A stretch of 64,000 nt of DNA from Stappia sp. BW2 (lineage in GTDB: Bacteria > Pseudomonadota > Alphaproteobacteria > Rhizobiales > Stappiaceae): contig NZ_VIRG01000066.1 in the NCBI RefSeq assembly GCF_008107695.1, forward strand, positions 806,001 through 870,000. The letters are read 5' to 3'. The notes under the pieces were generated by a model, which was not told the DNA's origin, made no database searches, and saw nothing but the letters and a program-made list of their open reading frames with translations. This document shows, in pieces, positions 54,233 to 63,102 of the stretch. The stretch's first letter is position 1. Every line of letters starts with the position of its first letter. A program made the position numbers and the translations under genes.

Positions 54233-55255
54233 TCAGCCATGTGTGGCCCGCGCAACGTCGGCATCCTCGCCGTCGTCATAGCCTATCATATTGAGCGGGC
54301 GGGCGTTTCGTCCATTCAATTCGCACCAGTGGACAAGTGCCTCTTCCGCGCCGTGGGTTACCCAGATCTGCTCGGCACCCGTTTCCAGAATGGTGCGGCA
54401 AAGGTCTTCCCAGTCGGCATGGTCGGACAGGATCAGCGGCAGTTCGGCTCCTCTTTGCCGGGCCCGGGCCCTGACGCGCATCCAGCCCGATGCCATCGCC
54501 GCAACCGGATCGCCGAAGCGGCGGGACCATCGGTCTGACAGCTGCCCGGGCGGACACAGGACAATTTCACCGGCAAGCTCCTTGCCGCGCTGGCCAACGG
54601 CTTCGACATCGCCAAGATCGATCCCCTGGCTCTGGTAATAGGCCGTCAGCTTTTCCAGCGCGCCGTGCATGTAGATCGTCTTTTCATAACCGGCCGCCCG
54701 CAATTCGGCGATCACGCGCTGCGCCTTGCCGAGCGCATAGGCCCCGACCAGATGGGTCTGCTCCGGAAACAACTCCAGCGAGGAAAGCAGCTTGGCGATT
54801 TCCTCTCGCGCCGGGGGATGGCGAAACACCGGCAAACCGAAGGTCGCCTCAGTCACGAAGGTATCGCAGGGGACGACTTCAAACGGAGCACAGGTCGGAT
54901 CCGCCTGGCGCTTGTAGTCGCCGGAGACGACGGTTCGCTGACCGGCAGATGTCAACAACACCTGGGCAGAGCCGAGCACGTGTCCTGCCGGATGAAGCGA
55001 GATCTCGACACCCTGAAGTTTCAGCGTCTCGCCAAAACCGATTGCCTGCGCCGCCCCGCAGAAATTCTCGCCGTAGCGGATGGCCATGATGTCGAGTGTC
55101 TGGCGGGTCGCCAACACCGCCCCATGGCCCGACCGGGCATGATCGGCATGGCCGTGTGTAATGACAGCCTTTTCAACCGGGCGGACCGGATCGATATGAA
55201 CACCTGCTTCAGCGCAGAACAGGCCTTCGGGCGTGAGCGTTAGAAGATCGGACAT
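54233..55255 (-). CDS. Ligase-associated DNA damage response exonuclease (MBL/beta-CASP)
   Basis: 340 aa metallo-beta-lactamase/beta-CASP nuclease. Metal motif ITHGHADHARSGHG lies early, followed by PAGHVLGSAQV and VSGDYKR, with the beta-CASP histidine/aspartate region further on (LSDHADW). These proteins usually accompany the damage-response DNA ligase and Lhr-like helicase and are thought to trim DNA ends. The start is ATG 55255. It lies 51 bp upstream of the NTF2-like gene on the same strand. Confidence 0.9.
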   Translation of the reverse strand: MSDLLTLTPEGLFCAEAGVHIDPVRPVEKAVITHGHADHARSGHGAVLATRQTLDIMAIRYGENFCGAAQAIGFGETLKLQGVEISLHPAGHVLGSAQVLLTSAGQRTVVSGDYKRQADPTCAPFEVVPCDTFVTEATFGLPVFRHPPAREEIAKLLSSLELFPEQTHLVGAYALGKAQRVIAELRAAGYEKTIYMHGALEKLTAYYQSQGIDLGDVEAVGQRGKELAGEIVLCPPGQLSDRWSRRFGDPVAAMASGWMRVRARARQRGAELPLILSDHADWEDLCRTILETGAEQIWVTHGAEEALVHWCELNGRNARPLNMIGYDDGEDADVARATHG

Positions 55256-55294
55256 CAGACGCTAGATAGGGCCTGTTTGGCGTTTGTGCCACAG

Positions 55295-55318
55295 CCATGC
55301 GGCCCGAAGGCCGCATGG
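55295..55318. terminator. Perfect stem-loop between the SH3-DUF4189 and exonuclease genes
   Basis: CCATGCGGCC, loop CGAA, GGCCGCATGG is a perfect 10-bp stem that follows the stop of the minus-strand gene at 55331. No T run follows, so it may be a weak terminator or an mRNA-protecting hairpin. Confidence 0.5.
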
Positions 55319-55330
55319 TGTTGTTTCAGA

Positions 55331-56254
55331 TCATTGGCAATAGCTGTATTCGATGCGACAGCCGCTTGCGCCGCTGTTCGAGCACCAGCCCATGGCGAAA
55401 TTCATTGCGGCCTGTTCGCTATCGCCCGCGCCAATACCATGACTGGAGGGTGACACGGCGAGCGCATGGCACCTTGCCTGCGTCGTGTCCGCAATCCTGC
55501 ATTGGTTGTTGCCACAATATTGCATGGCGAACTGCTCCGCACCTGCCCGGGTCGGGGCAGCGCCATGACCAAAGGCTCCACCGGGGGCCAGCGCGAAGGC
55601 CATCCAGCCGCCGCCTTGCTGCTGAGCCACCTTCACAGCCGGTTGCGAAGACGCCTGCGCACCGCAGGCCTGATAAACACCGGCAATCTGCGAGCCGTTG
55701 GAGCACATGATCCCGCCCCACTGGTAACCGCGCAAACCGCTGTCAGCCGCAACTTCGAACCAGTCGTAGCCATCCATTCGCACACCCGTGTTCTTCAGGA
55801 TCGTGACCCAGGTTCCTTCCGGAAGGCTGCCGGTCTGCCGGAAATTCAGACCAGGCCCATCGCGAAGCTTGCCACCCAGAGATTGTCCCTGGAGATTCAA
55901 TTGCGTGTCGTTCCCGCCAACAGCGCCGTTCGAATGTGTCTGGTTGCTGGAAGCCGGTGTCGCTATCTCGCAGCGATGCGACACATCGCCGAGCCAGAGT
56001 TCGGGGACGGGCTTGTCCCGGTCAAAGGAAATCTCCTCGCCATCGTTGAAGTAACCGCCCCGCCCGTCCGGTACCAGAATGGTCTTGCCGTCAATGTCCT
56101 CAAGAATTGCGCGCCCCTCTTCCGGGATCGTTTCAATGAAGGCGAACTGATTGCCGAGATTGCAACGGTAATTAAGGCTTTCCGAAGCCTTTGCACCAGC
56201 AGTTGCAGACAGAACAGCGGCCGACAATATTCCAATAAATGCAAGTGTTTTCAA
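55331..56254 (-). CDS. Secreted protein with MliC-like, SH3 and DUF4189-type regions
   Basis: 307 aa from TTG 56254, which has a strong GGGGGAGGT before it. A signal peptide covers about 1-22. Residues about 26-97 resemble the lysozyme-inhibitor (MliC) fold (YRCNLGNQFAF and a closing cysteine in SHRCEIA). Residues about 125-185 are an SH3-like region (KLRDGPGLNFRQTGSLPEGTWVTILKNTG with YDWFEV). Residues about 215-307 contain GWMAFALAPGGAFGHG and paired cysteines as in DUF4189 proteins. It looks like a cell-wall or lysozyme-related envelope protein, but no function is proven. Confidence 0.78.
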   Translation of the reverse strand: MKTLAFIGILSAAVLSATAGAKASESLNYRCNLGNQFAFIETIPEEGRAILEDIDGKTILVPDGRGGYFNDGEEISFDRDKPVPELWLGDVSHRCEIATPASSNQTHSNGAVGGNDTQLNLQGQSLGGKLRDGPGLNFRQTGSLPEGTWVTILKNTGVRMDGYDWFEVAADSGLRGYQWGGIMCSNGSQIAGVYQACGAQASSQPAVKVAQQQGGGWMAFALAPGGAFGHGAAPTRAGAEQFAMQYCGNNQCRIADTTQARCHALAVSPSSHGIGAGDSEQAAMNFAMGWCSNSGASGCRIEYSYCQ

Positions 56255-56371
56255 CAGAACCTCCCCCTAAGGCATCTTCCCGCACGATTGACCAAAGCGG
56301 ACTTGAAGGCAAGACGAACATTCTAGGAACATCCCCTCGCTTTTCGCCCAGCCCTGACCTAAAACCAAGCC

Positions 56372-58876
56372 ATGGACGCGCAGTTGCTACCGAATAGATT
56401 CCAAAGCTGGTTTGCCTCGCGGGGATGGGCTCCGAGGCCGCATCAGCTTCAACTGATCGATCACCTTCAACAAGGTCATTCCACGCTGCTGATCGCGCCA
56501 ACGGGCGCCGGCAAGACGTTGGCAGGGTTCCTGCCCAGCCTGGTCGAACTTGAGTCGCGCGGAAAAAGGAAACCCGGGTCCGCGGGCAACGGCATCCACA
56601 CGCTTTACATTTCTCCGTTGAAAGCGCTTGCCGTCGACATTGCCCGCAATCTGGAAGCCCCCGTTTCAGAGATGGATCTTGCCGTCCGGCTGGAGACGCG
56701 TACCGGTGACACACCGTCTCACAAGCGCCAGCGGCAGAAGCTCAATCCGCCGGATATTCTGCTGACCACGCCGGAGCAGATCGCCCTGCTGCTGTCGGAC
56801 CCGGCCTCGGCGCGCATGTTCGCCTCTCTTCGCACCGTCATTCTGGACGAGTTGCATGCGCTGGTGACGTCCAAACGGGGCGATCTCCTCGCGCTAGGCC
56901 TCGCCCGTCTGCGCAGGCTGGCACCGAACCTCAGAACCATTGGCCTTTCAGCGACCGTCGCCGAGCCGGATGACCTTCGCGCCTATCTTGTCGACCAACC
57001 CGACCCCGATGGACGGGCTCTGTCTCATGTGGTCGAGGTTGCCGGTGGCGCGAGGCCGGATATCTCGATCCTTGACAGCGAAGAACGCGTGCCCTGGTCC
57101 GGGCACTCGTCACGTTATGCCATTGCCGACATCTACAAGCTGATCAAGGCGCACAACGTGTCGCTGCTGTTCGTCAACACGCGCAGCCAGGCCGAAATGG
57201 TGTTTCAGGAACTGTGGCGCATCAACGACGATACGCTGCCGATTGCGCTTCATCACGGCTCTCTTGATGTTGGCCAGCGGCGGAAGGTCGAAAGCGCCAT
57301 GGCCTCCGGAGCCCTGAAGGCGGTGGTCGCCACCTCCTCGCTCGATATGGGCATCGACTGGGGCGACATCGATCTGGTGGTCAATATTGGTGCGCCGAAG
57401 GGGGCGAGCCGTCTTGCCCAGCGGATCGGCCGCGCCAATCACCGCATGGACGAACCGTCCAAGGCGATCCTCATCCCCTCCAATCGCTTCGAGGTGCTGG
57501 AGTGCCAGGCGGCTCTTGCCGCTTCCATGCGGGGTGACCAAGATACGCCGCCGCTGCGCCAGGGCGCGCTGGACGTGCTCGCTCAGCATCTGCTTGGTCT
57601 GGCCTGCGCCGACCCGCTGGATGCGGTGGACATCTTCAACGAGATACGGTCTTCGGAAACCTATAGACATCTCGACTGGGAAACCTTCGAGCGGGTCCTC
57701 GATTTTGTCGCGACCGGCGGCTATGCGCTCAAGAGCTACGATCAATATGCGAAGCTGCGAAAAGGCAAGGACGGGCTCTGGCGCATCTCCCACCCGAAGA
57801 TCGCGCAGCAATATCGGCTGAACGTCGGCACCATCGTTGAAGCGCCGATGCTGAAGGTGCGGCTGGTCCGCTCCAAGGCTTCCGGGCGCAGGACGCCCGT
57901 TGGTCGGGGCGGCCGGGTGCTGGGCGAGATGGAGGAGTATTTTCTGGAGCAGATGACGCCGGGTGACACATTCCTCTTCGGCGGCGAGGTCGTCCGTTTT
58001 GAGGGCATCCGCGAAAGCGAAGCCTATGTCTCGCGCACGACATCGGACAATCCGATGATCCCGTCCTATATGGGCGGCAAGTTTCCGCTCTCCACCTATC
58101 TCGCCGAAGGCGTGCGCACGATGCTGGCGACGCCCGAAACCTGGAAGGCACTGCCGGAACAGGTGCGCGACTGGCTGACCATTCAGCAGGAAAAATCCGT
58201 ATTGCCCTCCAGGGATGGCTTGCTGGTGGAGACATTTCCACGCGCGAACAAGCATTACATGGTCTGTTATCCCTTCGAAGGGCGCCTTGCGCACCAGACG
58301 CTCGGGATGCTGCTGACCAAGCGGCTGGAACGCCTGGGCGCAAACCCGCTCGGCTTCGTTGCCAACGACTATGCGCTTGCGGTCTGGGGACTTGGCGATC
58401 TGTCCCTGCAGTTTTCCTCCAGCAGGATCCCACTGGATCAATTGTTCGAGGAAGACATTCTCGGAGACGATCTTGATGCCTGGCTAGCTGAATCCAGTCT
58501 CATGAAACGGACGTTTCGCAATTGTGCTGTCATTGCCGGCCTGATCGAACGCCGCCATCCGGGGCTGGAGAAGTCGGGACGGCAGGTAACCGTTTCCTCC
58601 GACCTGATCTATGACGTGCTGCGCGCCCATGAACCAGACCACATACTCCTGAAGGCAACCTGGAACGATGCTGCCGAAGGACTTCTGGATATCTCTCGTC
58701 TGGGGGAACTTCTTGCCCGTATCCGCGGACGAATCACGCATACTGACCTTCCACATGTTTCGCCCCTTGCCGTGCCAATTCTTCTCGAAATAGGGAAAGA
58801 ACCGGTCTACGGGGAGGCCATGGATACGCTGCTGGCCGACGCCGCCGAAGAACTCGTACTGGAGGCTATGGAATGA
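56372..58876 (+). CDS. Ligase-associated DEXH-box helicase (Lhr-like)
   Basis: 834 aa. Domain 1 has Walker A APTGAGKT, SPLKALA, TTPEQ and DEXH motif DELH (VILDELHALV), with SATV as motif III. Domain 2 has FVNTRSQAE, HHGSL, TSSLDMGIDWG and QRIGRANHR. A winged-helix and Lhr-specific C-terminal part follow (PVGRGGRVLGEMEEYFLEQM, LPSRDGLLVETFPR). This is the Lhr-Core type, shorter than E. coli Lhr. It translocates on DNA and works with the damage-response ligase. ATG overlap with pdeM (ATGA) shows coupling. Confidence 0.93.
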   Translation: MDAQLLPNRFQSWFASRGWAPRPHQLQLIDHLQQGHSTLLIAPTGAGKTLAGFLPSLVELESRGKRKPGSAGNGIHTLYISPLKALAVDIARNLEAPVSEMDLAVRLETRTGDTPSHKRQRQKLNPPDILLTTPEQIALLLSDPASARMFASLRTVILDELHALVTSKRGDLLALGLARLRRLAPNLRTIGLSATVAEPDDLRAYLVDQPDPDGRALSHVVEVAGGARPDISILDSEERVPWSGHSSRYAIADIYKLIKAHNVSLLFVNTRSQAEMVFQELWRINDDTLPIALHHGSLDVGQRRKVESAMASGALKAVVATSSLDMGIDWGDIDLVVNIGAPKGASRLAQRIGRANHRMDEPSKAILIPSNRFEVLECQAALAASMRGDQDTPPLRQGALDVLAQHLLGLACADPLDAVDIFNEIRSSETYRHLDWETFERVLDFVATGGYALKSYDQYAKLRKGKDGLWRISHPKIAQQYRLNVGTIVEAPMLKVRLVRSKASGRRTPVGRGGRVLGEMEEYFLEQMTPGDTFLFGGEVVRFEGIRESEAYVSRTTSDNPMIPSYMGGKFPLSTYLAEGVRTMLATPETWKALPEQVRDWLTIQQEKSVLPSRDGLLVETFPRANKHYMVCYPFEGRLAHQTLGMLLTKRLERLGANPLGFVANDYALAVWGLGDLSLQFSSSRIPLDQLFEEDILGDDLDAWLAESSLMKRTFRNCAVIAGLIERRHPGLEKSGRQVTVSSDLIYDVLRAHEPDHILLKATWNDAAEGLLDISRLGELLARIRGRITHTDLPHVSPLAVPILLEIGKEPVYGEAMDTLLADAAEELVLEAME

Positions 58877-59610
58877 GTGCCCTGACATCCCATCTGCGCA
58901 AATATGCTGCTGCGCCGGTATGTCATGACATTCAGATCAATGGCCAGTTGGTCGGTCTGCATGACAGCGGAATCCTGTGGTGGCCGGACGAATCCACCCT
59001 GATCGTCGCGGATCTCCATCTTGAAAAAGGCTCCAGCTACGCCCGGCGCGGCGTGATGCTGCCGCCTTATGACACCGGAGCAACGCTGGAAAAGCTTGCC
59101 GGCGTGATCGATGCTTTCGACCCGGCCTGCGTCATTTGCCTCGGCGACAGTTTCCACGACCCTGACGGCTCCGACCGGTTGCCTGCGCCCTACCGGGCCA
59201 TGCTGACAACACTGCAGCTCGGCCGCGAATGGATCTGGGTCACCGGAAACCACGATCCGGTTGCGCCGGTCCGCCTGTGCGGTGTCACGGTCGATGAAAT
59301 CACCATCGGACCGCTGACCTTCCGCCACGAACCGGTCGAAAAGGTCGGCTCAACCGAGACCACCGGGGAAATCTGCGGTCATCTGCATCCCGCCGCCCGC
59401 GTACGCCGCTTCGGACGTTCGATCCGGCGGGCCTGTTTCGTCACCGACGGCACCCGTCTTGTCCTGCCCGCCTTTGGCGCGCTGACAGGTGGCCTCAACG
59501 TCACCGACGAGGCCTATGGCATGCTGTTCCGGCGGCGCCAGTTTTCGGTCTTCATGCTCGGCAACGACCGCCTCTACCCCTTCACCGCCAGCCGGCTGGT
59601 CGGGGACTGA
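58873..59610 (+). CDS. pdeM: Ligase-associated metallophosphoesterase PdeM
   Basis: 245 aa calcineurin-type phosphoesterase. The metal motifs are IVADLHLEKG (D and H), CLGDSFHDP (GDSFHD), TGNHDP (GNHD) and CGHLHPA (GHLH). It is translationally coupled to the Lhr-like helicase gene by a 4-bp overlap, the usual arrangement. In the literature on this cluster, PdeM-like proteins are DNA end-processing enzymes. Confidence 0.93.
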   Translation: MSALTSHLRKYAAAPVCHDIQINGQLVGLHDSGILWWPDESTLIVADLHLEKGSSYARRGVMLPPYDTGATLEKLAGVIDAFDPACVICLGDSFHDPDGSDRLPAPYRAMLTTLQLGREWIWVTGNHDPVAPVRLCGVTVDEITIGPLTFRHEPVEKVGSTETTGEICGHLHPAARVRRFGRSIRRACFVTDGTRLVLPAFGALTGGLNVTDEAYGMLFRRRQFSVFMLGNDRLYPFTASRLVGD

Positions 59611-59660
59611 CACTTTACCTGCTGCTTGTGCAGGCGGCATCATTTGACTAAGCCAAAGTG

Positions 59661-60614
59661 ATGCTAACGACCACTCCCGCCCAACCTTGCCAATCCGACA
59701 GTCCCGAAAGTGCTTCACCAGCAATGTTTGCACTGGCCGATGCTGTCTGGAAGTTTGCGCAGACGGATGGTGTCACCCCGTCCCCGCTTGCCTCCGTCTG
59801 GGTGTTGAGACTGTCGGAATGCCTTCCCTATCATCGTGGCCGGAACAGGGGATTGTCAGTCGCTGTTGCAGTATCCGGGTTGAAACGCGTTTCCCTGTGC
59901 GACAAGCAGATCATCAATGACACAGGCCACGTGATCGCGTTTCATGGTGATACTGCTTACAGCGCCTATGTGGAGGGCTCTCCGGCAGAGCCTTACCTCG
60001 CCATCAAACTGCAACTGCCACCGGAGCTGATTGCTCAAACGCTGGTCCGCCTTTCCGAAACCCATGCCGATGTGTCCTCCCCGGCCAATGGCGCGCTTAT
60101 CGCCTGCGAGCCACTTGACGATGGACTTGCCGCTTCGCTGCTGCGCCTCTTGACCGCTTTTCAGGATCCTGCCGACTGCCACGTCCTGGCGCCCCTCTGC
60201 CTGCAGGAGATCTGTTACCGGATCCTGCGGTCCAACGCATTTGGCGTGCTGAGGAGCATGGTGGGTGCAACGGATGAAAGGTTGGTCAAGGCCTTGCGCT
60301 ATATCGAGGCCCATGCTGCAAAACCGGATCTGACAGTTGCCGAAATCGCCTCCGAGGTTGCCTTGAGCCCCTCGCATTTCGCACATGGTTTCACTGCCCT
60401 GTTCGGCCAGTCGCCGCTTCAATATCGCAAGCAGGTACGTCTAGATCGCGCCCGGCAGCAACTCCTGACTTCAAACACGAGCGTCGCCCGTGCCGCCGAG
60501 GCTGCCGGCTACGCCAGCACGTCCCATTTCACGCGCGATTTCAAATCCGCTTTCGGCCTGGCTCCGCGCCAATATACAGAGACGCTGCATAGCCCTCGCC
60601 AGAACGACGGCTGA
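59661..60614 (+). CDS. AraC-family transcriptional regulator
   Basis: 317 aa from ATG 59661 (GTG 59658 is also possible). The N-terminal AraC_N-type beta-barrel region (about 20-190) resembles the YqhC-like subgroup that senses aldehydes. The C-terminal double helix-turn-helix covers about 200-300, with DLTVAEIASEVALSPSHFAHGF and the signature ARAAEAAGYASTSHFTRDFKSAFGLAPRQY. It stands 50 bp after pdeM. The next gene, a monooxygenase 110 bp downstream, may be its target. Confidence 0.9.
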   Translation: MLTTTPAQPCQSDSPESASPAMFALADAVWKFAQTDGVTPSPLASVWVLRLSECLPYHRGRNRGLSVAVAVSGLKRVSLCDKQIINDTGHVIAFHGDTAYSAYVEGSPAEPYLAIKLQLPPELIAQTLVRLSETHADVSSPANGALIACEPLDDGLAASLLRLLTAFQDPADCHVLAPLCLQEICYRILRSNAFGVLRSMVGATDERLVKALRYIEAHAAKPDLTVAEIASEVALSPSHFAHGFTALFGQSPLQYRKQVRLDRARQQLLTSNTSVARAAEAAGYASTSHFTRDFKSAFGLAPRQYTETLHSPRQNDG

Positions 60615-60725
60615 AGAAAGGTTCGCAGGATCGGGCAGTCGTTTAGCAGGAACGGGTCTGTTGTTATCTCTCTTGCCAGCTTATCCCATGCCCGCACCAC
60701 ACAGCCAACGCGGAAGGGACTCCAC

Positions 60726-61013
60726 ATGGCCATCAAAGTTGTCGTTCACTTCAAGGCACTCAAAGACAAGCAAGAGGCTTTTGAATCCATCATGCGCTCC
60801 GTCGCGACCGAACTTCCAGGCGTGTCCGGATGTCACGGCGTCGAGGTTCTGAGAGACCGGGATGATGCCTGCCACTTTACGCTTGTCGAAAACTGGGAAA
60901 ACGAAGCAATCCACAAGGCGCATGTCGACGGACTGGTTGCCGATGGAACCTGGGCGGCGATTTCCAACCATCTCGCTGAAGATCCGGCAAGCGGCTATTT
61001 CCAGACGCTCTAG
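60726..61013 (+). CDS. ABM-type (antibiotic biosynthesis monooxygenase-like) protein
   Basis: 95 aa ferredoxin-like alpha/beta protein. The pattern VVVHFKALKDKQEAFESIM, GCHGVEVLRD, FTLVENWENEAIHKAHV and AISNHLAEDP is that of ABM family proteins. The GGAAGGGA site before ATG 60726 is strong. Members are small cofactor-free monooxygenases or quinol-like oxygenases. Its TAG stop shares the CTAG sequence with the stop of the convergent gene. Confidence 0.85.
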   Translation: MAIKVVVHFKALKDKQEAFESIMRSVATELPGVSGCHGVEVLRDRDDACHFTLVENWENEAIHKAHVDGLVADGTWAAISNHLAEDPASGYFQTL

Positions 61014-62140
61014 CGATCGGGCAAGCTCGTCGCTTCAGCCGGCCTCTTCTCGCCTGCCTTCACCCATGCAATGACCAGTTCGTAAAACACCGCCAGAATG
61101 ACGGGCCCGAGAAACAGGCCTATCAGGCCATAGGCTATGGTGCCGCCGAGAACGCCGATCAGGATCACCAGCATCGGCACGTTCAGGCCCCGGGACATCA
61201 GGATCGGTCGCAAGACATTGTCGATCAGCATCACCGGAACCATCAGCACGGTGAACAGGAGCGCTGGCATCAGGTCCCAGGAGCTCCACGCCCAGATGAT
61301 TGTGGGAATGATTACCAGAGCAGGACCGATCTGAACGATGCACAGGATCAGCGCCACGAAGGTCAGAACACCGGCAAGCGGCACGGAAAACACGATCAGC
61401 ACGATGCCCGTCAGCAGCCCCTGGACGACGGCGACACCGATGACCCCACGCGAGACGTTGCGGATGGTGGCCCCAGCCAGATCGACGAACTCTGATCCGC
61501 GCGGAGCGATGATGCGGTCGGCAAACAGCTTGGCACCCTTTGCCAGAGAGGGAGCTGGCACGAACAGGCAGCCTGACAGAATGATGGAGACAACAAAGAA
61601 CAGAACGCTGCCGCTCAGCGATGCCAGGACGCCGAGGATGCGGCCACCAGCGGGCACCAGTGTTGGACCGACCTTGGCCAACACCTGTTCCAGACCCTGG
61701 CCGGTAAGGTGCCAGATTTCGGAAAGTTTCTCACCGACGACCGGCAAGGTGCCCAGTTTCTCGGGCAACGGCGGCAGCTTGAGCACGCCGCTGGCAACGC
61801 CGTGGTACCAGCCCTGCAGCGTGTCGACGAGACTGACGATCAGCACGGCGACGGGACCGATGACAATTGCCAGGCAGCAGAGCGTGATCAGGACAGCAGC
61901 CAGAACCTTGCGTCCGCCAAGCCTGGCTGTCAGCCAGCCATAGACCGGATAAAGTGCAACTGTCAGCACCACGGCCCACACCAGAAACAGAAAGAACGGT
62001 GCCACCAGCTGAAGCGAAAAATAGGCGAAAAGCCCGAGAACGCCGAGGCGGATGGCAACATCGATCACCTTCGCGTCCAGCGTCGGATCCTGTTTCACGA
62101 CTGTTTCCACCCGTGGCCTGGATGAGGGTTCATCTGTCAT
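61010..62140 (-). CDS. AI-2E family transporter
   Basis: 376 aa from ATG 62140; the open frame continues 44 codons upstream without protein-like character. It has about eight membrane helices (for example SLQLVAPFFLFLVWAVVLTVALYP and a C-terminal pair with GGTIAYGLIGLFLGPVI). The family includes E. coli TqsA, an AI-2 exporter, but most members have unknown substrates, with sodium-proton exchange reported for some. It overlaps the ABM gene convergently by 4 bp at the stop codons. Confidence 0.9.
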   Translation of the reverse strand: MTDEPSSRPRVETVVKQDPTLDAKVIDVAIRLGVLGLFAYFSLQLVAPFFLFLVWAVVLTVALYPVYGWLTARLGGRKVLAAVLITLCCLAIVIGPVAVLIVSLVDTLQGWYHGVASGVLKLPPLPEKLGTLPVVGEKLSEIWHLTGQGLEQVLAKVGPTLVPAGGRILGVLASLSGSVLFFVVSIILSGCLFVPAPSLAKGAKLFADRIIAPRGSEFVDLAGATIRNVSRGVIGVAVVQGLLTGIVLIVFSVPLAGVLTFVALILCIVQIGPALVIIPTIIWAWSSWDLMPALLFTVLMVPVMLIDNVLRPILMSRGLNVPMLVILIGVLGGTIAYGLIGLFLGPVILAVFYELVIAWVKAGEKRPAEATSLPDR

Positions 62141-62319
62141 GTCCGCCTGCCCCAACAGTCTGAAAATTCGATAGACTTGAGAATAGCCACAGCTGCTGCG
62201 AGCGCCAGCGGAAAGTGCGTAGAAAAGCGATTTGACGCTGCGAAACAAAGGTGTTGCGCAGGTGGCAAGCAATCAGAACCGTGCGAGTTGAATGGTGCCG
62301 GGGGCCCACAACGGGCTGA

Positions 62320-63102
62320 CTAGTCCTTGCGGAAAATCACGCCGGCGAGCCAGCCGGTGAAAATGGCCAGCGAGACTGCAAGAACGCCGTAAAACAACGG
62401 ATAGGACTGAGCCATTTCGAAAGTAACCTGTTCAAACCCGCTTTTCGCAACGGCCAGTGTCTGCTCCGTCTGGGCCACCACATGGCCGTGCAGGAACAGG
62501 AAGCTTTTCACCTTGTAGTCGCCAACCGGAATGTTGGCCGGCAGCGGAATATTGGTGCGGAACATCGTCTCGGTCAGAAAAGTGATCGAGGCTTCCTGCT
62601 CCGAATACAGGCCCATTTGCTTCCGCAAACGGATAAAGGCACGGCGGAAATCATCCCGGTCGGACAGTGCCACATTGGAAACGCCGGACACAGCCAGGTT
62701 GATGTGATTGAGACCGATGCCAAGATCATCGAGCACCGTGCGGTTCGCCATGCTGCCGATATTGACGGTGCTGGCGACCGCGTAAAAGGACGGGACGTGC
62801 TGGAAGCGCTCGGCCTCGCGGTTGACCCACACCCCCAGAAACCGGCCCTTGCGTCGTGTGGTTATGTCCTGGGGCGGGCCTTCGACAACGATGGCGAGTT
62901 CGTAACTGCTTGGATCGTTCGGCTGGCGCTGGATGTCGCTCGCCTGGCCGAAAATAACGATTTCCGTGCCCGTGAAATTGGACTGGATGGAAATCAGGTC
63001 CGACGACAGGGAGGTCACCAGCTCCTGAGCGGGCCGCTCCTGCGCTTGTGCGCCTGTCGTCAGACACAGGACCATCGACAGAAGCAGGAACAGCCGGCTC
63101 AT
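62320..63102 (-). CDS. TIGR02186-family membrane-anchored protein
   Basis: 260 aa. A signal peptide (about 1-20) is followed by a periplasmic domain with the ELVTSLSSDLISIQSNFTG opening. A C-terminal membrane helix (LFYGVLAVSLAIFTGWLAGVIF) ends in a short cytosolic RKD. The family is annotated as conserved hypothetical TIGR02186 and is usually encoded beside TauE/SafE permeases, as here. It overlaps that gene by 4 bp (ATGA). The function is unknown, but a periplasmic accessory to the permease is likely. Confidence 0.85.
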   Translation of the reverse strand: MSRLFLLLSMVLCLTTGAQAQERPAQELVTSLSSDLISIQSNFTGTEIVIFGQASDIQRQPNDPSSYELAIVVEGPPQDITTRRKGRFLGVWVNREAERFQHVPSFYAVASTVNIGSMANRTVLDDLGIGLNHINLAVSGVSNVALSDRDDFRRAFIRLRKQMGLYSEQEASITFLTETMFRTNIPLPANIPVGDYKVKSFLFLHGHVVAQTEQTLAVAKSGFEQVTFEMAQSYPLFYGVLAVSLAIFTGWLAGVIFRKD

